From NCBI RefSeq assembly GCF_963583255.1, contig NC_084819.1:5974501-6038500 (forward strand): a stretch of DNA of 64,000 nucleotides. The letters are read 5' to 3'. Source of the stretch: Pyrus communis (lineage: Eukaryota > Streptophyta > Magnoliopsida > Rosales > Rosaceae). The notes under the pieces were generated by a model. That model ran no database searches. It saw only the letters and a program-made list of their open reading frames with translations, and was not told the DNA's origin. This document shows, one piece after another, positions 36,235 to 47,231 of the stretch. The translations under genes were made by a program, and so were the position numbers. Numbering within the stretch: position 1 is the first letter of the stretch; each line of letters begins with the position of its first letter.

Positions 36235-36837
36235 GTTTCTTCCTCCAAAACAGGCATGCAGCCGTCTCCTTTTATTTCCCTTCGTCGCTTGGTCTTTCTT
36301 TAAATCCCAATTGTTTTGGTTTTGATCTCAGCCCTCCACTTGTCAATGTAGTGAGGAATATGAAGAATATGAAGTAAAATATTTGGCATAAAAGGGAAGC
36401 GCGGACTTTCCTACAAAAATGGTCAGAATAGTTCTCTAGCTGGGGTTTAAATCCCCAGCTCAAACGGACTGCACAATTTTGAAATTCGGACAGCAGTCAC
36501 TAAAACGACCATAATTCATTGGACGAATATCGGACTGACATGATTCTAGCGCCATTGGAAGGAAGACTTCCTTAGCTTTCCATCCATATGTGCTATGCAA
36601 TCTGGTTTCTCTGGATGCATAAATGGCAGCCTACTGAAGTCGCTTGGCAGAAACTCCCACATTTCAGAATTTCCAAATTTTGTTTCACATCCGGGTTTTA
36701 GGCATCGCTTTGATATCCCGCAATCTTCTTTTGAACATTGATGGACCATCTTTAAGCTCTCAAAACTCCTCCAGGCTCAAAATTCCTTTCTTTGCATTTA
36801 GTCCTACAAAATATGAAAACTACAAATTATATTATAT
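36235..36837. repeat. Unit C, second piece
   Basis: It matches 4202-4795 of unit A. It contains copy C of the unrecognised last-exon fragment. Homology breaks off at CTACAAAT, where the Helitron-like block begins. Confidence 0.82.
36546..36749 (-). pseudogene. Last-exon fragment of an unrecognised gene (copy C)
   Basis: The frame from MVHQCSKEDCG to SSFQWR is open. A 4-base deletion just upstream, relative to copies A and B, shifts the frame. Confidence 0.45.
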
Positions 36838-37104
36838 TATAAATATACTAACAGTATAACTTTGGTTTTAATTCCTGTTATGTCCGTTTAGACTGAATTC
36901 ACTGTTACTTGTACAGTGTATATCCGATTCTACCCCGCCTATTTTGCTGTTATTTCAATTTTGCTAGTTTGCTTTGCTGTCGAACGGAGAACAAAATGGG
37001 ACGCCGCTTCAATCTTTCTCCAACTGCCTGCGGACTCCATCAAACCCTAGAACGAGAAATCTTAAATCCACAACCCAAAACTCAGGTAGATTAATTGAAG
37101 AAAG

Positions 37105-37237
37105 ATGGCTCCATCAGAGCGGGCAAGATGGCTGGATGAGTATAATCCATTTAACTTGGTCAGACGGCACTGCCGTGAGAAACACCTGTTTGTGGATGAG
37201 ATAGTCTACCAAAAGAGTAGGGAGGGCAACCCAGAAG
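37105..37237 (+). pseudogene. Exon-like piece 1 in the Helitron-like block
   Basis: An ATG at 37105 opens 44 codons (MAPSERARWLDEYNPFNLV, then VDEIVYQKSREGNPE). They end at a good donor, GAAG|GTAAAT, in phase 1. It looks like a genuine first coding exon. I do not recognise the protein. Confidence 0.45.
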
Positions 37238-37629
37238 GTAAATTGTACTAAAGTAGTTTGCCCTCTTCATCTCCTCAAATAAATTTGATTATCTATCAAT
37301 TTCCTTGAAATTATTTTTGGTTTCAAATTTGTATCGATTGCTAGGGTTTTGGAAGGCTGTATGGATTTGGGTAATTTTCATATTATTTTGGGAGTTTGCC
37401 CACTTGAGGTAGAGCTTTTGTACACAGATTTTGGCTTCAGGCCAGAGTGTTTGCTAATCCGAATTGTTGAAGAGGATTTTGGGGATTGATATCTGAAAGG
37501 GATGAATCTCTTCATTTTCCATTGCTCTCAACCTCCGACTGCAGAAGGAGCTCAAGTTCCTCCTCACCGACCCTCCACCTACCTCGATTGCTGCAAGCAA
37601 AGACTGTAACAAAAATCACAGACGCAGAA

Positions 37630-37633
<4 letters not shown>

Positions 37634-37708
<75 letters not shown>
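37634..37708. repeat. (GA)n microsatellite
   Basis: About 37 GA units. The long frames called across it on both strands are artefacts of the repeat. Confidence 0.97.
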
Positions 37709-37710
<2 letters not shown>

Positions 37711-38115
37711 GAAGCATGTCTAAACGTCAGGACGACCTTGATCTCCTTCTTTCTTTTCAAGACGGGGTTTTGGAAACCCCTCTTGGTTCTCCTTTCCATT
37801 CGCCAAGTATATATAAACCTCCCTAATTATTTGGGTTGCTCATTTTCTCTATCAATCTTGAAAAATCGACATGGGTATCTCTCAAGTCGAAAAGTTGATG
37901 GATATCTCCCAAATCGTTGAAATGTTTGTTTAGTGGGTATCTCTCAATTTCAGACTCACTGGGATAGTTTAGTTCTTGAGTTCATGACTTTCTACATGAT
38001 TTAGATATCTTCTAATTTCTTGGTTTTGAGTTAAATATACTTTCTTAAGGATATTTAAGTTACATGTTGCTAACCCAGTTAATTTTTTATGCTATATTTG
38101 CCTTCTCTATAACAG

Positions 38116-38184
38116 GTCTTGGAAATTGATAAAGAACAAATGGTTGATTTACTGAGAAAAATAATAAATGAACAAAAACTAAAG
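38116..38184 (+). pseudogene. Exon-like piece 2 in the Helitron-like block
   Basis: Twenty-three codons (VLEIDKEQMVDLLRK and on) lie between ATAACAG and AAG|GTATGA, phase 0 at both ends. A decayed second copy lies at 41546-41608, where the donor GT has become AC, with shared intron sequence on both sides. The segment was therefore duplicated within the block. Confidence 0.45.
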
Positions 38185-39316
38185 GTATGAACCTCAGAGT
38201 GCTGTTTTTTTGGTAATTAGTTCTTGAATAATCTGTAGTAACAATCTTAGTTGTTGAGTTGCATGTATGAAAATTTAGCCCTTTGTTTGAAATTTGGATT
38301 GTATGATTCAAATTTTATTGTATTTTGTTCAATTTCCAGCTTCGAACTCAGAGAAGGAGGTGGCTGTCATCGTTCAAATTCAATTTGAAATCGTATTTCT
38401 GAGCATGTTGTTTTATCACTGATCAGGTAAGGCTCAATTTTTTTGAATTTGTCTTAATTATGGATTGCATCTGCTGAAGAATATTTTAGGCTAAGCTTAA
38501 TACTAATCAATGTAGCTTCAAATTATTTTATTTTCAGTCTTCAAATTAAGACTAAAGATTTAACACAATATAGTTTCAATTGTTAAAGATAGTAGATTGA
38601 GGTTCTTTGAATCATGTTGGTATTGGTTTTTGGCATTGAATTTTAGTTTTGAATGTGACTTTTATGAAAGAGAATAAAACTATCCATTCCATCATTAATA
38701 ATTTGTATCAAACTCGCCATTTCATAAGACTCGAACCACAGAACTGTATGAAAAAGAATAAAACTGTACCTTACCATTTTATTTATGTTTGATTACATTG
38801 GTTATTATTACTAATAGTTACGTTTTGTGCATATTGTAGCTTTCATTTTAACTTCCTTAAACTTTCTTCTGCTTTCCCTTTCTTACAGGGTTTTATTTAA
38901 GACAAACTTATACATCCCAACGCAAAGGGAGAGAGGAGGCAAGGGCTGGCATTGTTGATAATGTAAGTGAGTTTGAAAATAGGATTTCTAATAGTTTGCT
39001 AGCCGTAAAGTTATTTCTTCATCTCCCATAAAGTTCAACTTTTTATATACACATTCACGCTTTGTTTATTTCTCTTTTCAACTGCTGAATCAAAGAGATC
39101 TTGTATGTCTACTAAATTCAGAAAATCAATAATGTTTTACACAATTCTTTCAAACGGTTAATTGTTGTGCTATATCAAATTAGTCGGAGAGTTGAAGATA
39201 GAAAATTTAATCCTGTCAGTAATTCATCGTGTTCAATTTTCATGCTTTGCCATTCTTATCCACTTTTTTACTTCTTTTGATGTAATTTGAATTATATTTT
39301 TTTTCATCTTCATCAG

Positions 39317-39409
39317 GCACTTCTCTTTGGAAAGAAGCATGTTGGGTATTCAATCCACCATTTAATTGGGAAGGAGGAAGCTCCCCGTCACATGGTTAGA
39401 GCCGTAGAG
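39317..39409 (+). pseudogene. Exon-like piece 3 in the Helitron-like block
   Basis: Thirty-one open codons (ALLFGKKHVGYSIHHLIGKE and on) lie between TCATCAG and GAG|GTAAAT, phase 0. No family is recognised. Confidence 0.45.
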
Positions 39410-40367
39410 GTAAATGATTCTTTTTTCTTGGATCAAGTTTTTGGTACTTTACCTTATGTCTAATGGCTTTTGTTGCTGTTTGTTTGTGTTAACTAATATT
39501 TTTGAATCCTTGGTAGTATTTTTATATTCTTTTGAAAAGAGATAATGTTATTTCATCCTGTGTTTTTTTCTCAACTAAATCCATGCTTTGTTAATTGTTA
39601 GCTTTTCTTTGCTCACTAAAATAAGCCACCTTAATTAATTAAGGTCTCTTGCTGCTGTTTTTGTGATAATATTACCATCTTTATTTCCTCTTCTTTTTTT
39701 TCATTACACTTTGACTTCGTGTTACTTTTTACATTTGGTCCTTACTTGACTGAGCCATAGTAAATTGTCCATAATTCACCTATATACTCTCGATTTTGAT
39801 GATTACTCAAATGAAATTTGTGATTAATTTTATTGAATTGTTTTTATTTAATTTAATCTGTAATTTTTTTTTAAATATGCAGGGGGAGTTGAAAAAGAAT
39901 CAAACTGTTTCAGTTGCTAACAGTTTTTATTCAAACTGTTTTTAAAATATGCAGGGGGATTTAATCTGTAAATTTTAAAATAATCTGATTGTCCTTCTCT
40001 TTTCCTTTTCATTTTGTTTATAAAGAATCAAATTGTTTCAGTTGCTAACAGTGTGGTTCAAGTTGTGGTAAAAAGGTCCTCCGCTTATATGATAATTTAA
40101 TATATGAACAATTTAGATCTTCCATTAATTGACATTTCATTTGAATTATACTTTCATATAATTTGCTTCACATAATGTAAAAACTATTTTAATGGTTTCA
40201 ATAGGATGATATAGAACAACTATATTCATTTTCTTGACTTTTTTTTTTTTTGGCAGCTCATGAAATACTTTTCTCGAGCCTTGGACCAATAAGAAAGTAA
40301 AACACAGAAGTTCTATATTACATGTTAGTTTTAATCCATTACTAAAAATCTTTATTTTTTTTTTCAG

Positions 40368-40445
40368 GAAATAAACTTTATTAAGATAAAGAGGACTGAA
40401 CAACAACATGAAAAGCTGAGAATGAACAGTCGAATACCGAGTTAA
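40368..40445 (+). pseudogene. Exon-like piece 4 with stop codon in the Helitron-like block
   Basis: After a T-rich tract and CAG, 25 codons (EINFIKIKRTEQQHEKLRMN and on) end in TAA. It may be the last exon of the same captured gene as pieces 1-3. All are short and no complete product can be assembled with confidence. Confidence 0.35.
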
Positions 40446-42096
40446 TTCCACTGCTACCCCCCAACAAATCCAAGTGCTGAAATTTCAATTATTGTTCTTC
40501 GGGTAAAGCTGCTATCTTTCTATACAATATGTTGGATTTTTTATTTGCGGTTTTTTTTTTTATCCTCTGTTGGAAATATTGGTATTTCTGTTAGTTGTTG
40601 ATGGGTAGCTTGAATTTTGTTCAAGTCGTGGTAATTTCCGTACAAGTTTACATTTTTGTGTGGAATTGGTGCAACTTTTGGTGTTTGTGTGGTGTTATTT
40701 TGATTGGTTGTTGGCTGAAACTTGGTTCCTTTGATTTTGTTATGGTGAAATTGTTTCCTTCTCTTTGCTTGATAAAATTATGTCTTTTGGATTATGGTGC
40801 TTATTTTGGTTCTTATCTATGACTGTTGGTGATGTAACATTATAGGCTTTAGGTAGTAGGTTATGTATTCTTAAAGATAACCGAGTACATCCTAATAGCT
40901 TCATCCCTTGGTTTGTGATTTTGTTGCTCGATTATTGAGGTTTATTTTTCTGTGCTCTCTGCTTGGTTCTCACATTTGAGTCATCTCACCAAATCATTAT
41001 ATAGATTTCTGCTTGAAATTTTAGCTTTGGAATAGGTAGGTGGCGATCTCTGCTTGACTTTGTCGATTGAGTCACATCACCTAATCATTGGAGACTTCTT
41101 TTCCCTTGATCGGAAAAATCATTGGAGAGTAGTATTTCCTATTGAAATTAACTATGGAATGTAGTGCTGCTCTGCATTTGTAATAGGTGAAAACTGACGA
41201 GTGCCAAGTATGATTGTGTGAACTTGGATAAGTTTTAGAGTTTGGTCATACCACATATTGAATGAGCAATATGTGCCGGTGAATTTATTATGTTAAAAGC
41301 TTAAAATTTTTCATTCCAGCCTAATTGAATTTTCTTCTATTTTGAATTCGATATAAATGCATTAAGGCCACTCCAGTTTCATGTGTGTCGTCTAAATTAT
41401 GATTATTAGTATTATGACTTTCTACATGATTAGCTATCTTCTAATTTCTTGCTTTTAAATTTAATGTACTTTCGTAACTAAATTTAAGTTACGCGTTGGT
41501 AGCCCCTTTGACATTTATACTCCATTTGCCTTCTCCATAACAGGGACATTGTTAAAGAACAAATGGTTGATTTGTTGAGGAAGTATGAATCACTAGAACT
41601 AAAGACATGAGCCTCAGAGTGTTGTAATATATTGTACAAACTGTTATAAATAGGCAAAAGTTAGAAAACCTTTCTAAGGACAGGAGCGAAGCAGGTGCAA
41701 AATATCACACTATAACTTTAGTAGCTATAACACAAAAAGGATGACAGATAAAGAGAGGGAGGGATACTGATATTATTTCTCTTGCTTTCTTTTGCAGTGC
41801 ATTTGATAACAGATGGAGTGCTCTATTTATAGAGACTCTCGTAACTACAACCATCCACAAAACAATGATGATACTTTTGAAAGTATCAAACACTATTCTT
41901 AAGTCTTTGTTCTTTTTGAGCGGGCATTCATTCATCTATCAATCCAGCAATTTTACAACACAATTATGTATCTTTTGTTTTGTATTGATATAAAGATGTA
42001 AATATGTTTTGACATAGAAGTAAATATGTTTTAATATATTTTATACGTTTAACATGGTTTTAGACCCACGGCCTCGCGCGGGCTAAGTTGCTTGTA

Positions 42097-42639
42097 AACT
42101 ATTGCAAAAGGTATTTTTAAAGCAAGTCTTTTATCAGTTGGATGAGGAGGAAATGTTCACCTCACCCTTCAGGTGGCTGCATTTACCGGGATGACATGGA
42201 AAGCAATGCTGACGTCAGTCTGTGAAGTTTCTCAAATCAATAGATTACACTTTGCGTTAATTTTTTCATTCAATTTTTACCACTACATAAAATAGTGTCT
42301 ATTGTTTATGCGCGTGAAGACAATTATAATTTATAAGGTTGTTTGCGTTACATTTTAGTTGATCTTAAATATCTCACACTAACATTGTCTTGTATATACC
42401 ATTAATACCCTTAACGGTCTAAAACAAGATATTTTACATAAAGTTACTAAATTTGGAGTGATTGAATTTTCAATAAAGGTATCTAATTTTGTATGATTGA
42501 GGTATCTTGTTCTTGTCTGGAATATCTTGCCCTTTCCTAGTATGTGGTGTAGTGTTGAAATGAGCTTGCTTTCTTCCATGATACGCATGTGGTCATAGGA
42601 ACGGAAATCACTTTTTACTTGTTTTTGGTGAACCTTTTA
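42097..42639. repeat. Unit C, third piece, with CBF 3' relic at about 42122-42330
   Basis: It matches 4825-5500 of unit A. It includes TTGGATGAGGAGGAAATGTTC and the CBF-type 3' untranslated sequence, with the ACCGGGATGACATGGAAAGC stretch retained as in unit B. It is a relic, not a gene. Confidence 0.8.
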
Positions 42640-42809
42640 GGAAAAGGATCCGACCGTTTATCTTACATCATGGTGTCAGTTTTCGTTAGGTACTATTTAT
42701 ATTTAATTTTAAATTTGAAATTTTGAAATAATTTCTCACCGCATGATGTACAATGAATGGTCACGATTACGGAATCCCTAGGCAATGGATCCAACGAGGA
42801 TCATTTTCC
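42640..42809. mobile_element. Mutator-type MITE (170 bp)
   Basis: The ends GGAAAAGGATCC and GGATCATTTTCC are flanked by AACCTTTTA and AACTTTTTA, a 9-bp duplication with one mismatch. It is the same family as 54114-54334. Units A and B lack it. Confidence 0.75.
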
Positions 42810-43743
42810 AACTTTTTACTTGTTTATACACTAACAACTATAGTTTTCCACTTATATTTACTAAATTAAGTGAAGAAAAAAAAGGAAAAATTTTCAAGAG
42901 AATAACTTCAAAATATCATAAGAATTTGTTTCCTTAATTTGTTATCAAATAGAAATACATATATATTAACAAAAACAAGAGCAAATACCGCGTTGTTTTA
43001 TTAACACTCTACATTTTATTGACTGCTCTTGACATAATTAGTACATCCACCTTTCCTTTTTAAAGTAATGCTCATCTTAACACATCCTGCATATTTTTCA
43101 TTACTACCATCATACCTCACACTCTCATACACCCACAATCATCAGTTTACCACACATCAAACTCTTCATATGTTTCAAACAAAAGAATAATCTACATTTT
43201 AAAGACAAGAAAGATGAATTAAATTGTTTTATAAAATCTCTATCCTACCGTTTGATTTATATAGACATCCGAGTACCCTTTCAAATTTTCTTGAATAGTC
43301 ACATTCGCTAGTACAAAAAACAGTTTGCGTGACATAGGTCCTTCGTCACGCAAAGTCAAAAAATGTCGCGCAAAAATTAGCCCAACGAAACCTTCGTTGC
43401 GCACCAACCGTCGCGCTAAGGCAGTGAAAGTAGGGTTTGTGCGACAAAGAAATAACATGTGTCGCGCAAAGTGTCTTTGTGTGACGTAAGATCTGCGTCG
43501 CGCAAAGTGTCTTTACACAATGCATGTTACTTCTTCGTCGCGCAAACCCTTTTTTTTTTTTTTTTTGGCAAAAAAAATTTTTATTTAATTTTTAATAAAT
43601 ATTGTAATTAAATTCTAAACCATAATTAATAAACCAAGAAAAAGTATTTAATTATAAAATATGTGAAAATGTACATACAAGATGTCCGAACAAAAAAGAA
43701 AAGACTACAACAAGTGGTCTTCTAGGTTTGATACATCAGGCTA

Positions 43744-44090
43744 CTAGGTATCAGTTGGGCGAAGTGGCTGGGAGGTCGAAGGTGGAGCAAGATCAGGTGC
43801 TGGCATTGGGATTTGCAGGCCGGACATTTGTAAGGCCTGTACAATAATACTCATCTGCTCTCACTGGGCCGGAAGCTGACCTTTTAGGGTTGTAACTTCC
43901 TCTTTCAGGGCATTGACCTCTCTTGTGGTCAATTTGGAAGAGGAGGCACCCGTCTCACGAACCCGCACGTTCTGTATACACCGAACAACCTTGCCATGAC
44001 GACAACCAAACTTCTGATCTAGGACCTCATTCAGGATCTGAAAACCTGCATCCTCAGATACAGTGACGTCCTTGATTAGGAGGCGTATTG
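43744..44090 (-). pseudogene. C-terminal remnant of a Transposase_24 (Ptta/En-Spm) protein
   Basis: The minus strand reads EDAGFQILNEVLDQKFGCRH, then TTREVNALKEEVTTLKGQL, then ALQMSGLQIPMPAPDLAPP, and ends in TAG at 43744. This order (a V-R-G-x-G-like block, a KE-rich coiled coil, a Pro-rich tail) is typical of the C-terminus of plant Ptta/En-Spm transposase-associated proteins (Transposase_24). An in-frame TGA follows KGQLPAQ, and the frame is lost upstream near 44090. It is non-functional, but it fixes the identity and orientation of CACTA 3. Confidence 0.75.
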
Positions 44091-46619
44091 GTCACACTCT
44101 AGCGACGAGTGATCAACTCCGACATCTATACACTTTTTGAACCATAAAAATATAACATTAGAAACTAATCCTTTCTTGCATTTAAAACTAATCATTTCAG
44201 AAAAAACAAAATACAAAGTAACGGGTATTCGGTTCAATCAATACAACGTAATACTCTAGGTCTTTGCATTCATATTTTTTCAACCTACAATGTTTTGTCT
44301 GTTTGTTTCATACACAAAGAAAATCCTAGTGTTCTAGTAAATGAATCATGTGGAATGATCCATGTGATTGTGATGGCATGAGGTCTAGGTTTGAAAATTA
44401 CACGGAAAAAAAAAAGATAGAGGTAGTAGTGCTTGAAGAAAATCAATCAAAAGAGGTTCTTGTAAAGTTCACACAAGAAACATGTGGAAAGAAGAAAATA
44501 GTAAAAAAGATGCCACCCAACAATTTCCTTTTCGACTCACATACAAGACAAAATGTCAACAAGGGCATCAACCAGTCTAAACCAGTCAATAGCAAAACGA
44601 AGAAAGGTATCTGATTCTTTAGAGTGGGGAAACATAAAGGAGATGAATGCATATGGAATCCTTATCAATAAATTAGCTCAAAATGCATAAGGGAAGTTAT
44701 AGTCTGCACTGTGTAACTAATCCCAGTCCACTATATCTACTAACCAACAAAAAACCAGAAGCAGAGCAAACCAGAATAGAAAATGGAACCAAGTGACATC
44801 TGGTAAACCACATGTCACAAACAAGTATTAAATAGCAATTATATTTCATCCTCACATTTGCTTTGCTCCCATCAATCACAATACCAGATCATTGAAAAGA
44901 AATAAGTTCTTCTCAAAAAGATAAGGCTAAGATAGACACTTGGGGACAAAAATCTACACCTACATGTCAAACCACATATAGCTCTCAACCACATATATCT
45001 ACACCTACATGTCAAACCCTCTTAAGCGCCCCCTCGATAGTTGAAGAAATGTTCAGGAATCCGTCGATGTTCACTAGTAATGTTCGAAGCAAGAAACATG
45101 AGAAAGCAAAGCACTAGCAATTTGGAGGGAAATAGAACTCAGAGAAGACCAAGTAATAATAAATTAGAGCAATTGAAAACATGAGAGGACTCCAGGACGT
45201 ACCAAACTTTTGGATGGGAAAGTATTACTTTGCAAGACAAATATCCTTGTGGTAAAGCACACCCTCTTTGTTCTAAATGAGTTGCCATGTGATAAAACGT
45301 AAGAAATGAGCCATTTCTCACTTAGACTCCAATAGGTTGCAGACAACATATAGGAAAAAAAAGAAGGCAATATACAGATTAAGGTTACAAAGGCAATACC
45401 AAAGTTCATTACATTTAATAGTTCTCAAAGCAAATTGAAAGCTTAAGTACATGGAATGATTAAATTGATTGACATCATGATAATATCATCAAGTTTGGCT
45501 TGTAGCTACCATTTGAAATAAAAGCAGTAATTCAATTATTAAATTGATTGACATCATGATAATATCATCAAGTTCATGGCTAGCAAACTAAGGTAGACAG
45601 AAAGTTTGAAAGGATAAGAGGTCGTCATAGTTGGAAATTGGTACATGATTTATATAATGGAAATCTGCCTTAATCCAATTATCAATCCTAAAAGTGTATC
45701 TTACGACATGGGCGCATTGCAAATTCTCATTTATTATTTTCAAATTCTCATTTAGTAATTTTCATTTGCTTGCTTGACATAGTTTGGTTATACATTTCTT
45801 TCTCCTCATAGTGGAACATAACAACTTTTGGTTCAAGTCCATCTCCAACTTGTTATAGGAATGCACTAATTCTCTTACATGTGTTATATTATACATATGT
45901 TTTTCTAAAAGGATTACAAATTCTTTTGGCCGACTTGACAAGACAACAAAGCCTAATCAACCCAACCATCGCCGGTTCAGTTACGCTAGTAAGTAATCAA
46001 ATCACACTAGAAGAGTTGCATCTTTGTACTATTAATTATATGCCATCTTTTGCAAGGGTTCTGCTTATGCTAAATATGCACAAGATCAAGCCACTTTCCA
46101 CAAGTTTTATCTTACATTAATTAGCATGTAGTCTGAAAACTAAAACAAGCTATCTAAAGATACTTCCAAAAGTTGGACCATGAGGTACAATGTTGAAGAT
46201 GAAGCAGCTGTAAAAAGTGTGCAAATGAGTGATTTGCTAAGCATGTTAAGTTATTAATAAGTGATTGACAAGCAACTATAAAAAGTGTGCAGAGGAGGAA
46301 TAAAAGGGTACTGAAGTTTCTAGTACATAATAATAGCAATATCTAATTTCAGAGCTTTCCTTCATACCATTTTCTTGAGCCCAAATACCTTTGCATTTGC
46401 CTCGCAACCAATTAAAAAAATCACAGATTTGCAACCAGAGCTTTCAATATACACAGAGCTTTCAAATAAAACCCTAATTTAGGATTAAAGCAGACACAAG
46501 TTCCTGCAACACTCACCAAATAAAATTCTAATTACCCTAATTACACTTAAATTAACAACAAATAAAACCTTAATTTAAGTGTATATATGATAATTAGGGT
46601 TTCCTAATTACCTAGTTAC
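44091..46619. other. Interior of CACTA 3, no recognised gene
   Basis: It is AT-rich, with scattered short frames on both strands. The longest (44348-44614, plus strand, Lys-rich, 88 codons) has no recognisable domain. A perfect 30-bp direct repeat lies at 45455-45500 and 45540-45575 (AAATTGATTGACATCATGAT). Confidence 0.5.
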
Positions 46620-46860
46620 CTTTGTCTTCATCTAACGATGAGTGGGTAATGGCGAGGAGTTCCTTATGCACTTTATTGCATAAGGTGGATGTCTGGCGTC
46701 TTCGAAAATCACTTGAGGAAGTGGCAAATGAAGGAAGACAAAGACGACCGGAGTGAGAGAGAGGGAAGCGAGAGACCGAGTGAAAGAGAGTTGTTTGGAC
46801 AATTGAAAATTGCAGGGCCTAAGTTTACCCCATTTTGTCCAATTCAAAAGAGCACCTAAT
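46620..46860 (-). other. Leader-like exon on the minus strand in CACTA 3
   Basis: The minus strand is CT-rich (CTCTCTTTCACTCGGTCTCT) and ends ATGAAGACAAAG|GTAACT, a plausible first exon with a start just before a donor. It points towards the Transposase_24 remnant, so it may be the transposon's own first exon. A captured host leader is the alternative. Confidence 0.4.
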
Positions 46861-47231
46861 TTTTACAATTGCAGTGCCAAAATTTTACCCCCTTGCGCGA
46901 CGCATGTATTCATTATGACGTTGCGCAAAGGCTCTTTGCGCAATGATCACACTTTGGCGTCGTGCTAGTTATATATATATATATTTTTTTTTTTTTAAAT
47001 TATAAAATTTACTGAAAATGTGACTTTACTCCTTTCAAATTCATTCATTTTTTTTTACATAAAACCCACAATAATATATTTTTCTAACAAAAACCTGATC
47101 CGAACTATAATAATAAATTTAAAGCTACTTAATAAATATACATACCATTCAATTTCTTAAGACGTACAAAATAAATAAATTTAAAGGTACTCAATAAATA
47201 TATATATATATATATATATATCACTCAACTT

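Larger units (their letters stand above)
36838..42096 (+). mobile_element. Helitron-like insertion with intron-containing gene pieces
   Basis: This 5.3-kb block interrupts unit C, and units A and B lack it. Its right end has a GC-rich hairpin-like stretch followed by CTAA (GGCCTCGCGCGGGCTAAG), resembling a Helitron 3' terminus. The left end is AT-rich without inverted repeats or target duplication, also as in Helitrons. Sixteen or so host bases seem lost at the junction. Inside are several exon-like pieces with good GT-AG borders. The class is inferred; an aberrant repair insertion is the alternative. Confidence 0.5.

Noticed and set aside
37486..37920. 144-codon frame across the GA microsatellite
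   Set aside because: Its body is an Arg-Glu run produced by (GA)n; the minus-strand frame is likewise a Ser-Leu run.
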